From contig JAQSDS010000406.1 in assembly GCA_029946045.1 (NCBI GenBank), positions 1 to 15,973 on the forward strand: DNA of 15,973 nt, read 5' to 3'. The notes below the pieces were generated by a model. That model had not been told where the DNA came from. It saw nothing but the letters and a program-made list of their open reading frames with translations, and searched no databases. A program made the position numbers and the translations under genes. Shown here piece by piece: positions 8,423 to 15,414 of this stretch (positions are counted from its first letter, which is position 1; every line of letters starts with the position of its first letter). This stretch comes from Rhodoferax sp. (lineage in GTDB: Bacteria; Pseudomonadota; Gammaproteobacteria; Burkholderiales; Burkholderiaceae_C).

Positions 8423-8472
8423 CGCCGCGAATGTCCCAGGACAGCCTTCGGCCCGAGGGCGGTCCTCCCCCA
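8416..8472 (-). repeat. REP/BIME-like palindromic element, copy A
   Basis: Read on the minus strand, this element shares two exact blocks with copy B: 21 bases (8441-8461) and 18 bases (8416-8433), separated by the same 7-base gap in both. It contains the hairpin GGCCCG-AGGG-CGGTCC (8450-8465, one mismatch in the stem). The second hairpin is degraded because its outer arm has turned into the tandem array. Dispersed palindromic pairs of this sort resemble REP elements moved by RAYT transposases; no such gene is in the window. Confidence 0.75.
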
Positions 8473-8511
8473 AAGACAGGGCATCTCAGCATACCAACTT
8501 GCATATTTTTT

Positions 8512-8955
8512 ATGAAAACACTTCTTCCCCTCACCCTGCTAGCCACTGCCCTGTCTTTTGCCACGGCAACTCACGCCGCCGATGCCACCCTGGCGGCCTC
8601 GGCCAAAGAGGCTGGTGCCGTGGTCACCGCCAGCGGCCTGGTTTACAAGTCGGTCAAGGACGGCAATGGCGCCAGCCCCAAAGCCAGCGACACGGTCAAG
8701 GTCAACTACCGTGGCACCTTCCCGGACGGCAAGGAATTCGACAGTTCCTACAAGCGCAACAAAGCGATTGAATTCCCCCTGGGCAACGTCATCCCCTGCT
8801 GGACCGAGGGCGTGCAGCGCATGAAGGTCGGCGGCAAAGCCAAGCTGACCTGCCCGGCAGCCATCGCCTATGGTTCGCGCGGTGCGGGTGGCGTGATTCC
8901 GCCCAACGCCACGCTGCTGTTCGAAGTTGAGTTGCTGGCCATCAACGGCCAATAA
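8512..8955 (+). CDS. Periplasmic FKBP-type peptidyl-prolyl cis-trans isomerase
   Basis: The 147-residue protein speeds proline isomerisation in exported proteins. The start at ATG 8512 is chosen because a clear signal peptide begins there (M-K-T, Leu-rich core, cleavage near THA|AD at residue 22). Upstream in-frame codons run through repeat DNA. A single FKBP domain fills residues about 40-147: VNYRGTF with Tyr66, EFDSSY, and the active-site Trp97 in VIPCWTEGVQRM. KLTCPAAIAYG and IPPNATLLFEVELL follow. It lacks the N-terminal dimerisation domain of FkpA/Mip, so it is a minimal periplasmic FKBP. No Shine-Dalgarno is visible; a T tract immediately precedes the ATG. It is convergent with the next gene, 15 bp apart. 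Confidence 0.93.
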   Translation: MKTLLPLTLLATALSFATATHAADATLAASAKEAGAVVTASGLVYKSVKDGNGASPKASDTVKVNYRGTFPDGKEFDSSYKRNKAIEFPLGNVIPCWTEGVQRMKVGGKAKLTCPAAIAYGSRGAGGVIPPNATLLFEVELLAINGQ

Positions 8956-8970
8956 GTGCGCCGCGCGCGG

Positions 8971-10386
8971 CTACTTGAAAATCTTGCCCGGATTCATCAC
9001 GTTGTCCGGGTCCAGCGCCTGTTTGATGGCGCGCATCATGGCCATGGCCCCGGCGCCGGCCTCCTGCACCAAAAAGTCCATCTTGTGCAGGCCCACGCCG
9101 TGTTCACCGGTACAGGTGCCGCCCAGCTTGAGGGCGCGCTGCACCAGCTGGCTGTTGAGCTGCTCGGCGGTGGCCCGCTCGGTGGCTGAATCCGGGTCAA
9201 TCAGGTAACCCATGTGGAAGTTGCCATCGCCGACGTGGCCGACCAGAAAATAGGGGATGCCACTGGCCTGCGCCTCGGTCACCGAGTCCAGCAGGGCATC
9301 GGCCAGTTTCGAGATCGGCACGCAGGTATCGGTGGTGATGACCTTACAGCCCGGGCGTGACTGGATGCCGGCATAGTAGGCGTTGTGCCGCGCCGTCCAC
9401 AGCTTGGTGCGGGCCTCGGGCGTGCTGGCCCACTCGAAAGTCTGGCCGCCAAACTCATGGGCAATGGCTTGCACCGTCTCGACCTGCTCCTGCACGCTGG
9501 CGGGCGAGCCGTGAAACTCCATCAGCAACATGGCGTCCTCACGCAGCGCCAAATTGGCGTGCTTGTTGACCATGCGGATGGTGTTGGCGTCAAGCAGCTC
9601 GCAGCGCGCAATCGGCACACCCATCTGGATGACGTGGATGGTGGTGTTGACCGCCTCGGCCAGGCTGTTGAACGAGCAGGTGGCGGCCATCACCGCCTCG
9701 GGCAGCGGGTAGAGCTTCACCGTGACTTCGGTGATCACGCCCAGCGTACCCTCGCTGCCCACCATGAGGCGGGTCAGGTCGTAACCGGCGCTGGACTTTT
9801 TGGCACGGGTGCCGGTGCGCATGACCTCGCCTTGCGCCGTGACCACTTCGAGCGCCAGCACGTTTTCGCGCATGGTGCCGTAACGCACGGCATTGGTGCC
9901 GCTGGCGCGCGTCGCCGTCATGCCACCCAGCGTGGCATCGGCACCCGGGTCCACCGGAAAAAACAGGCCGGTGGACTTGACAGCCTCATTGAGCTGCTTG
10001 CGCGTCACACCTGCTTGCACCGTGACCGTGAGGTCCTCGGCGTTGATGGCCAGTACCTGGTTCATGCGCCCTACATCGATGCTGATGCCACCCTGCACCG
10101 CCAGCAAATGGCCTTCGAGTGAGGAGCCGACGCCAAAGGGAATCACCGGTACCTTGAACTGCGCCGCCAACTTGACAGCGTCCGCGACATCTTGCGTGCT
10201 TTCAGCAAACACCACGGCTGCGGGCGGCGGCACGCTGAAAGACGACTCGTCCCGGCCATGCTGTTCGCGTACCACCAGGGCCGCTGAGTACTGACTGCCA
10301 AAACGCTCAGACAGGGCTTGCAGCATGACAGCGGGCACGGGGCGGCTGTCAATTTCAGGGTGTAAGGAAGGGTCAGGTGCGTTCAA
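8971..10386 (-). CDS. FAD-linked oxidoreductase, D-lactate dehydrogenase/GlcD-like
   Basis: This enzyme probably oxidises a D-2-hydroxy acid such as D-lactate or glycolate and passes electrons to the respiratory chain. From the chosen start it has 471 residues, the normal size. The PCMH-type FAD-binding domain includes PFGVGSSLEGH (83-93, pyrophosphate loop), PGADATLGGM, and then SSAGYDLTRLMVGSEGTLG. The C-terminal FAD-oxidase domain ends with TCTGEHGVG (His429, Gly430 region) and NPGKIFK. The start is TTG 10384-10386, because GGAGA lies six bases upstream and the residues after it (NAPDPSLHPEIDSRPVP) look like the family's N-terminus. ATG 10324-10326 is an alternative 20 codons in. The open frame continues to 10920 only as antisense of the adenosyltransferase gene. 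No glcE/glcF partners are adjacent, so a single-subunit LDHD-like enzyme is favoured. Confidence 0.9.
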   Translation of the reverse strand: MNAPDPSLHPEIDSRPVPAVMLQALSERFGSQYSAALVVREQHGRDESSFSVPPPAAVVFAESTQDVADAVKLAAQFKVPVIPFGVGSSLEGHLLAVQGGISIDVGRMNQVLAINAEDLTVTVQAGVTRKQLNEAVKSTGLFFPVDPGADATLGGMTATRASGTNAVRYGTMRENVLALEVVTAQGEVMRTGTRAKKSSAGYDLTRLMVGSEGTLGVITEVTVKLYPLPEAVMAATCSFNSLAEAVNTTIHVIQMGVPIARCELLDANTIRMVNKHANLALREDAMLLMEFHGSPASVQEQVETVQAIAHEFGGQTFEWASTPEARTKLWTARHNAYYAGIQSRPGCKVITTDTCVPISKLADALLDSVTEAQASGIPYFLVGHVGDGNFHMGYLIDPDSATERATAEQLNSQLVQRALKLGGTCTGEHGVGLHKMDFLVQEAGAGAMAMMRAIKQALDPDNVMNPGKIFK

Positions 10387-10400
10387 GATGGCTCTCCGGG

Positions 10401-10415
10401 ATAATGGGCCATTAT
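10401..10415. promoter_or_regulatory. Perfect dyad in divergent promoter region
   Basis: ATAATGG (10401-10407) and CCATTAT (10409-10415) are exact inverted repeats around one central base. The dyad sits in the 94-bp gap between the oxidoreductase and adenosyltransferase genes, just upstream of the oxidoreductase's Shine-Dalgarno. It could be an operator, or its A/T-rich arms could form part of a -10 region on either strand. No regulator for it is identifiable here. Confidence 0.45.
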
Positions 10416-10480
10416 GCTTAAATGCGCCATCTGCAGCAGCGCCAAATGAAGCTGCTTTCCATTTTTTCGAGAATCCATCC

Positions 10481-11053
10481 ATGGGCAACCGACTGACACA
10501 AATCGCCACCCGCACCGGGGACAACGGCACCACCGGCCTGGGTGACAACACCCGCGTTTCCAAAAACAGCCTGCGCGTGCACGCCATGGGCGACGTTGAC
10601 GAACTCAACTCCAACATCGGCGTGCTGCTGTGCGAGGCCATGCCCGACGAGGTGCGCAGCCTGCTGATCGAAGTCCAGCACCAGTTGTTCAACCTGGGCG
10701 GCGAACTGTCGATTCCGGGCTTTGAGCTGCTCAAGGCCGAGGCGGTGCTGACGCTGGACAACGCGTTGGCGCAGCACAACGAAGCGCTGCCGCGGCTGCA
10801 GGAATTCATCCTGCCGGCCGGCACCCGCGCGGCGGCCTTGGCCCATGTCTGTCGCACCGTGGCGCGGCGGGCCGAGCGCGCCGTGGTGGCACTGGAAGGC
10901 CAGGAAGCGTTGAAAGACACGCCCCGGCATTACCTCAACCGCTTGTCTGATTTGATGTTTGTGCTGGCACGCGTGCTCAACCGCTACCGCACCGACGGCA
11001 GCGTGGGTGATGACGTGTACTGGAAGAGCGAACGGATGTTGCAGACGACATAG
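10481..11053 (+). CDS. Cob(I)alamin adenosyltransferase, PduO type
   Basis: The 190-residue enzyme transfers the 5'-deoxyadenosyl group of ATP to cob(I)alamin, giving coenzyme B12, in the cytoplasm. The N-terminal ATP loop TRTGDNGTTGLGD (10-22) is diagnostic for the PduO/MMAB class, followed by GDVDELNSNIG (37-47), with the conserved Asp and Asn. The C-terminal helix bundle has CRTVARRAERAVV and LNRLSDLMFVLARVLNR, where the Arg/Glu and Asn/Asp positions are conserved. ATG 10481 is chosen because the family starts just before the ATP loop; only a weak GAGA lies upstream. No cobalamin riboswitch fits in the short leader. The gene is not next to other B12 genes; in related bacteria it supports B12-dependent enzymes such as methylmalonyl-CoA mutase. 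Confidence 0.95.
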   Translation: MGNRLTQIATRTGDNGTTGLGDNTRVSKNSLRVHAMGDVDELNSNIGVLLCEAMPDEVRSLLIEVQHQLFNLGGELSIPGFELLKAEAVLTLDNALAQHNEALPRLQEFILPAGTRAAALAHVCRTVARRAERAVVALEGQEALKDTPRHYLNRLSDLMFVLARVLNRYRTDGSVGDDVYWKSERMLQTT

Positions 11054-11070
11054 TGAGAGGCCCTGCCTTT

Positions 11071-11140
11071 GTAGGAGGCCCGCCCTCGGGCCGAAGGCTG
11101 TGTGGAGGCATTCGCGGCGAGGGCGCCGCTCCCACGAGGC
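11071..11140 (+). repeat. REP/BIME-like palindromic element, copy B
   Basis: Two hairpins with perfect 6-bp stems lie back to back: GGCCCG-CCCT-CGGGCC (11077-11092) and GCGGCG-AGGG-CGCCGC (11114-11129). Read from its own strand, the second has the same plan as the first: GGAG, stem, CCCT loop, stem, GAA. The stem bases differ but stay complementary, so this is an inverted pair of one unit. The element fills the space between two convergent genes, where its hairpins may also end transcription. Copy A is at 8416-8472 on the other strand. Confidence 0.8.
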
Positions 11141-11149
11141 AATTTCACG

Positions 11150-11977
11150 CTACAGTTTTTCGGTCTCGCCCGATTTGGGTTGCCACTTCATCAGGTATTT
11201 CTCGGCCTTGCCCACCAGGCTATCCAACACCAGCGCAAACGCGGTCAGCACCACAATGCCGGCCATCACGGTGTTGATGTCAAAACTGCCCTCGGCCTGC
11301 AAAATCAGGTAGCCCACGCCCTGGCTGGAACCCAGGTACTCGCCCACCACGGCACCGACGAACGCCAGGCCAACACTGGTGTGCAAGGAGCTGAAGACCC
11401 AGCTCGTGGCGCTTGGCAGGTAAACGTGGCGTAACAATTGGCGCGCATCCGCGCCCAGCATGCGGGCATTGGCCAGCACCACCGGGCTGACCTCTTTCAC
11501 GCCTTGGTAGACGTTGAAAAACACGATGAAAAACACCAGCGTCACGCCCAGCGCCACCTTGGAGCCCATGCCCAGCCCGAACCAGACCGAGAAAATGGGC
11601 GCCAGAATAATGCGCGGCATGGCGTTCATGGCCTTGATGTAGGGCTCCAGAATGGCCGAGGCCATGGGCGCCAGCGCCAGCCACAGGCCGCCGCCCAGGC
11701 CCAGACCTGCGCCCACGGCAAAGGCCATCATGGTTTCGGCCAGGGTCACGCCCAGGTGTTGGTAGATGTCGGCATCCGTCACAAACCAGGCCCAGATGCG
11801 CTGCGCCACCTTGAACGGTTCGCCAAAGAAAAAAGCCGCCTGGCTGTCGTTGTCAAACATCATCGGCGGGATCAGGCCCGGCACCGTCATCACATGCCAA
11901 AAGGCGAACAAGGCCAGCAGCAAGCCGACTTGCCAGAGCCACAAATTGCTGTTTTTAGGTTTAATCAGTTTCCACAT
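11150..11977 (-). CDS. ABC transporter permease, nitrate/sulfonate/taurine class
   Basis: This inner-membrane subunit of 275 residues is of the SsuC/TauC type. An N-terminal membrane helix is followed by a periplasmic stretch (GLIPPMMFDNDSQAAFF), and then the MetI-like domain with about five further helices. The cytoplasmic coupling loop ARMLGADARQLLRHVYLPSA carries the conserved Gly and Pro of the EAA motif. GAVVGEYLGSSQGVGYLI near the C-terminus is typical of the family. It is the last gene of the operon receptor-ATPase-permease but lies 212 bp from the ATPase gene, an unusual gap holding a long inverted repeat. No strong Shine-Dalgarno precedes ATG 11975-11977. Its 3' end borders BIME-like copy B. 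Substrate unknown. Confidence 0.93.
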   Translation of the reverse strand: MWKLIKPKNSNLWLWQVGLLLALFAFWHVMTVPGLIPPMMFDNDSQAAFFFGEPFKVAQRIWAWFVTDADIYQHLGVTLAETMMAFAVGAGLGLGGGLWLALAPMASAILEPYIKAMNAMPRIILAPIFSVWFGLGMGSKVALGVTLVFFIVFFNVYQGVKEVSPVVLANARMLGADARQLLRHVYLPSATSWVFSSLHTSVGLAFVGAVVGEYLGSSQGVGYLILQAEGSFDINTVMAGIVVLTAFALVLDSLVGKAEKYLMKWQPKSGETEKL

Positions 11978-12080
11978 GGTTGATCTTTGTTAGCCGTGCG
12001 ATGCGCCGCGTGTTTGAACCCGCGCAGCGGCTGGCTTTGACCTAACGTGAAAGAAAATTTGATCTTCGAGACAGCCTCCA

Positions 12081-12156
12081 GCTGGGTGACCGGTAGGGGT
12101 GATCCCCGATTTCTGGTACCCCAGTATGAGGGGATTGCCCCTACCGGTCACCCAGC
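12081..12156. repeat. Long inverted repeat inside the ABC operon
   Basis: Arms of 27 bp (12081-12107 and 12130-12156) are complementary except for two adjacent positions, around a 22-base centre that contains its own small dyad, CTGG-TACC-CCAG (12113-12124). A further 9-bp pair, GCTTTGACC (12034-12042) with GGTCAAAGC (12158-12166), lies outside. On the left it is separated from the arm by about 38 bp of unrelated sequence, on the right by one base. The whole could be a MITE-like palindrome or a very stable RNA hairpin between the ATPase and permease genes. Confidence 0.9.
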
Positions 12157-12189
12157 GGGTCAAAGCAAGAACGTATGAAAAGCACAGTT

Positions 12190-12999
12190 TCATGCCGCTT
12201 TCAACTGTTGCTGGTAACCCTTGAGCACCTCTTCGCGCAGCACCTCCCAGATGGCCTTGTGCAGTTGCAAAAAGCGTGGCGAGGTCTTGATTTCGGCGAC
12301 ATCGCGTGGGCGCTCGATGTCAATGGGGAAATCGCCAATCGGGCGGCTGCCGGGGCCGGCACTCATCACCACCACGCGGTCGCTCATGGCAATGGCCTCA
12401 TCGAGGTCATGGGTGATGAACAGCACCGCCTTGCGCTTGGTCTGCCAGATGTCGAGCAACTCGTTTTCCATGAGCTGGCGGGTCTGGATGTCAAGCGCCG
12501 AAAACGGCTCGTCCATCAGAATGATGTCGGGGTCGAGCACCAGGGTTTGCGCCAAGCTGACGCGTTTGCGCATGCCGCCGCTCATCTGATGCGGGTAGCG
12601 GTCGCCAAAGCCCCCCAACCCCACGCGGCGCAGCCAGTCATTGGCCTGGGCGGCGGCTTCGCGCTCGGCGACACCATGGAACTGCAAACCGGCCGACACG
12701 TTGGCCAGTGCGGTACGCCACGGCATCAGGCTGTCGGCCTGAAACATGTAACCGGCGCGCTTGTTGATGCCGATCAAAGGCTGGCCAAACACCGTCACCG
12801 AGCCGGTGCTGGGCACCAGCAAGCCGGCGCCTACGTTCAGCAGCGTGCTTTTACCGCAGCCGGTGGGCCCGACCACACTGACAAATTCGCCCGCAGCCAC
12901 CGTCAGGTTCACGTCCTGCACGGCGGTGTAGCGCTGGCCGGGCTGGTCCTTGCTGACAAAGGTGCAGGCGACGTCCTGCAACACCAAGGCAGCCGTCAT
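12190..12999 (-). CDS. ABC transporter ATP-binding protein, nitrate/sulfonate/taurine class
   Basis: This 269-residue cytoplasmic ATPase powers uptake and is of the SsuB/TauB type. Walker A is GPTGCGKST (44-52), with Q-loop Gln87 in [13 protein letters not shown]. The ABC signature is MSGGM (139-143), and Walker B IILMDEP (159-165) is followed by the D-loop SALD and H-loop His197 in [10 protein letters not shown]. All catalytic residues are intact. The signature context [10 protein letters not shown] differs from the more common RQRVALARAL but keeps the key residues. ATG 12997-12999 is one base after the receptor's stop codon, with AAGGG five bases upstream, so the two are translationally coupled. 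The permease gene follows after a long spacer. Substrate unknown. Confidence 0.95.
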   Translation of the reverse strand: MTAALVLQDVACTFVSKDQPGQRYTAVQDVNLTVAAGEFVSVVGPTGCGKSTLLNVGAGLLVPSTGSVTVFGQPLIGINKRAGYMFQADSLMPWRTALANVSAGLQFHGVAEREAAAQANDWLRRVGLGGFGDRYPHQMSGGMRKRVSLAQTLVLDPDIILMDEPFSALDIQTRQLMENELLDIWQTKRKAVLFITHDLDEAIAMSDRVVVMSAGPGSRPIGDFPIDIERPRDVAEIKTSPRFLQLHKAIWEVLREEVLKGYQQQLKAA

Positions 13000-13000
13000 G

Positions 13001-14026
13001 TCAGCCCTTGGGGTACTTGGCGTTGGCCTTTTTGACGAAGTCGTTGGTATAGACCGCCTTCAAGTCCAGTTTGGCAGCGGCCAGTTTGTCGTCCACGCTG
13101 GCCAGTGCATTAAAGGCAGTTTGCGCGCCTTTGTCGGGAATCATGCCGTTGGGCGACAGCGCGCCCTTGGCCGCCAGATAGGCGTCAATGTAGACCGCCC
13201 GGTCGCCCAGCAAAAAGCCCTCGGGCACGGTCTTGATGATGTCGGCCGGACCGGCGTTTTGAATCCACTTGAGTGCGCGCACCATGGCATTGGTCAGCGC
13301 CTGGGTGGTGGCCGGGTTCTTGTCGATGAAGGCTTGCGGCGCGTACAGGCAACCGGCGGGCATCGGGCCGCCAAACACTTTCTCGGACTCGGCCACATTG
13401 CGGGTGTCCGACACAATTTTGAGGTCGCCCGAACGCTGCAGCAGCGTGATGACGGGGTCGAGGTTGCTCATGGCGTCGATCTGGCCCGAGCGCATGGCGG
13501 CCACCGCGCCGTTGCCGGTGCCGACACCGATGATGCTGACGTCGCCCGGTTTCAGGCCCACCTTGGCCAACGCAAAATTGACCATCACGTTGGTCGAACT
13601 ACCGGGTGCCGACACCCCCACCTTTTTGCCCTTGAGGTCGGCTATCGTTTTGAAATTGGGCATGGTCTTGGGGTTGACGCCAAGCACAATTTGCGGTGCC
13701 GCGCCCTGCAGCACAAAGGCGCGCATGGGCTGGCCCTTGAACTGCATGTTGATGGTGTGCTCGAAGGCACCCGACACCACGTCGGCACTGCCGCCCACCA
13801 CCGCTTGCAGCGCTTTGGAGCCCCCGGCAAAGTCAACAATGGTGACATCCAGCCCTTCGGCCTTGAAGTAGCCCAGCTGCTCGGCAATGGTCAGGGGCAG
13901 GTAATACAACAGGTTCTTGCCGCCTACGGCCAGCGTGAGCTTGGTTTTCTCCAGCGCTTGCGCCAGCGCCCACTGGGGCAAGGTGGCAGCAACCAGGCCG
14001 CCGGCAATCAGGTGTCTTCTTTGCAT
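13001..14026 (-). CDS. ABC transporter substrate-binding protein, SsuA/NMT1-like
   Basis: The 341-residue periplasmic receptor has a signal peptide starting MQRRHLIAGG, with cleavage likely after A22 (ALA|QA). The mature protein shows the NMT1/THI5-like and SsuA plan: PLTIAEQLGYFKAEGLDVTI near residues 45-65, FAGGSKALQAVVGGSADV, DLKGKKVGVSAPGSST, and later MRSGQIDAMSNLDP. ATG 14024-14026 has GGAG (14036-14039) at good distance. It is the first gene of the operon with the ATPase and permease downstream. The family takes up sulfonates, taurine, nitrate, pyrimidine thiamine precursors and aromatic acids, and nothing in the neighbourhood selects among these. The region upstream contains a dyad that may be its operator. 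Confidence 0.93.
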   Translation of the reverse strand: MQRRHLIAGGLVAATLPQWALAQALEKTKLTLAVGGKNLLYYLPLTIAEQLGYFKAEGLDVTIVDFAGGSKALQAVVGGSADVVSGAFEHTINMQFKGQPMRAFVLQGAAPQIVLGVNPKTMPNFKTIADLKGKKVGVSAPGSSTNVMVNFALAKVGLKPGDVSIIGVGTGNGAVAAMRSGQIDAMSNLDPVITLLQRSGDLKIVSDTRNVAESEKVFGGPMPAGCLYAPQAFIDKNPATTQALTNAMVRALKWIQNAGPADIIKTVPEGFLLGDRAVYIDAYLAAKGALSPNGMIPDKGAQTAFNALASVDDKLAAAKLDLKAVYTNDFVKKANAKYPKG

Positions 14027-14053
14027 GGGATGTGTCTCCAGTTAATTAATAAG

Positions 14054-14082
14054 CAGGGCCTCTGAATGAGCCCTGTCATTCA
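14054..14082. promoter_or_regulatory. Overlapping dyads between MFS and ABC operon genes
   Basis: Two alternative structures share bases in this 60-bp gap. TGAATGA (14063-14069) and TCATTCA (14076-14082) are exact 7-bp inverted half-sites, operator-like. CAGGGC (14054-14059) and GCCCTG (14070-14075) form a 6-bp stem, which on the minus strand is followed by the A/T-rich CTTATTAATTAA, a possible weak terminator for the MFS gene. Either or both may be used; the sequence does not decide. Confidence 0.45.
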
Positions 14083-14086
14083 CAAA

Positions 14087-15262
14087 TCATAACGCGCGAG
14101 GCTGGGCCGCGTGCGGCCGTGTTTTGAGCCAGACAATGGCCGCGCCGGTCAGAGCCACTGGAATCAGCGAACCCGCGTTGAGCAGTTGCCAGCCCTGGGT
14201 GGTGACCAGCACCCCCGAGGCAAAAGAGCTTACTGCGGTGGTGGCAAAAACAAAGAAGTTGAGCGCGCCCTGAGCCCGGTCTTTCTCGGCCGGCGTGTAG
14301 GTTTGCAGCGACAAGGTGGTGCTGCCGGTAAACAAAAAGTTCCAGCCCACGCCCAGCAAGAACAAGGCAATCAGAAACTGGTGCAGGTCCACGCCCGACA
14401 AGGCCACCACGATGCACAACGCATTGAGCAGCACACCCACGCCCATGATCGGCAGCACGCCAAAACGCTTGATCAGGTGGCCGGTAAAAAAGCCCGGCGC
14501 AAACATGCCGATCACATGCCATTCCAGCACCAGTGCCACATCGGAAAACGGCAGGCTGCACTGCTGCATGGCCAGTGGTGTGGCCGCCATCAACAGGTTC
14601 ATCACGCCAAAGCCCAAAGCGCCGCAAGCGGCGGCCACCATGAACACAGGCTGGCGCATGATGTCGCGCAGCGGGCGACCCTCTTCCGTGCCTTTTTTGA
14701 CTGGTGCCGCCGGGAAGGTGATGAAGGCCAGCACCGCCATGGACAACAAGGCCACGCCGGCCAGCGCCAGGTAGGCGCCCATGAAAGGCACATCGGTCAG
14801 GGTGCGCGTTTGTGCCGCCAGGTTGGGCCCAGCCACCGCGCCAATCAGGCCCCCGGCCATCACCATCGACACCGCTTTTTCCTTGTAACCCGCGCTGGCC
14901 AATTCAGCTGCGGCAAACCGGTACAGATTGGCATTGGCGTTGTAATACCCGGCGATCACCGTGGCCGCGCACAGCAGCCAGAAGTTTTGGCTCCAGGCGG
15001 CATAGGCGCACAGCAGGGCGCTCAAGGCCGCCACCACCAAGCCCATTTGGAACGCCGCCTTGCGGCCAAAGCGGTGCTGGCTTTTGGCCACCAGACCGGT
15101 CGAAAACGCGCCACCCACCACATACCCCATGACCGGCAGCGTGGCCATCCAGCCCAGCGGTGCCAGGCTGAAACCGACCAGCCCATTGATGGCGATAAAG
15201 GTGACGTTGTTGGTCAGGAATAGACCTTGGCAAATAGCCAGTAGCCAGAGGTGTCGATTCAT
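14087..15262 (-). CDS. Major facilitator superfamily transporter
   Basis: This inner-membrane carrier of 391 residues has about 12 hydrophobic helices. The loop between helices 2 and 3 reads AKSQHRFGRKAAF, a variant of MFS motif A with the R-x-G-R-[RK] core but no Asp before it. A charged central loop (KKGTEEGRPLRDIMRQ) divides the two halves. The start is ATG 15260-15262, because hydrophobic helix 1 (LWLLAICQGLFLTNNVTFIAI) follows directly. The frame extends upstream to 15448 only through the divergent promoter region and antisense of ubiU. No clear Shine-Dalgarno is present. It is divergent from ubiU and co-directional with the ABC operon, 60 bp upstream of it. Substrate unknown; a drug or metabolite exporter is possible. 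Confidence 0.9.
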   Translation of the reverse strand: MNRHLWLLAICQGLFLTNNVTFIAINGLVGFSLAPLGWMATLPVMGYVVGGAFSTGLVAKSQHRFGRKAAFQMGLVVAALSALLCAYAAWSQNFWLLCAATVIAGYYNANANLYRFAAAELASAGYKEKAVSMVMAGGLIGAVAGPNLAAQTRTLTDVPFMGAYLALAGVALLSMAVLAFITFPAAPVKKGTEEGRPLRDIMRQPVFMVAAACGALGFGVMNLLMAATPLAMQQCSLPFSDVALVLEWHVIGMFAPGFFTGHLIKRFGVLPIMGVGVLLNALCIVVALSGVDLHQFLIALFLLGVGWNFLFTGSTTLSLQTYTPAEKDRAQGALNFFVFATTAVSSFASGVLVTTQGWQLLNAGSLIPVALTGAAIVWLKTRPHAAQPRAL

Positions 15263-15414
15263 GGAAAAAGGGCCGAAATATAAGAACGCGCTGATTGTCG
15301 CCAGTTTTTTATTTTTATAAATAGATTGACATGCATCATTTACTTGCATCCCAAGCGTGGTTACGCTCTGCCGCTTGACTTTGCCAGCGCCCGGACGGCG
15401 TTTTTCAAATCTCC
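15263..15414. other. Divergent intergenic region between MFS gene and ubiU
   Basis: This 152-bp gap has an unusually A/T-rich centre (15305-15326) compared with its surroundings, as expected for promoters on both strands. It contains the FNR-like box at 15326-15339. No RNA gene or convincing small reading frame is seen. Confidence 0.5.
15326..15339 (+). promoter_or_regulatory. FNR/ANR-like box upstream of ubiU
   Basis: TTGAC-ATGC-ATCAT matches 8 of the 10 fixed positions of the FNR consensus TTGAT-N4-ATCAA. If TACGCT (15362-15367) is a weak -10, transcription would start near 15374 and the box would be centred at -41.5, the classical activating position. E. coli ubiUV is known to be activated by FNR without oxygen, which supports the reading. 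TTGACA here could alternatively be a plain -35 hexamer, but no -10 lies 17 bp downstream. Confidence 0.5.

Noticed and set aside
8960..8971. GCCGCGCGCGGC palindrome between the convergent FKBP and oxidoreductase genes as a bidirectional terminator
   Set aside because: It can form at most a 4-bp stem with a 4-base loop and has no T tract; it is too weak to call.
10387..10480. Cobalamin riboswitch before the adenosyltransferase gene
   Set aside because: The 94-bp region is too short and no B12-box-like sequence is visible.
10387..10920. Upstream extension of the FAD oxidoreductase frame
   Set aside because: It runs antisense to the adenosyltransferase gene and its translation does not resemble any domain; a start with a ribosome-binding site exists at 10386.
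11990..12193. 67-codon frame across the spacer of the ABC operon
   Set aside because: It is built mostly from the inverted-repeat sequence, has no ribosome-binding site and no recognisable features.
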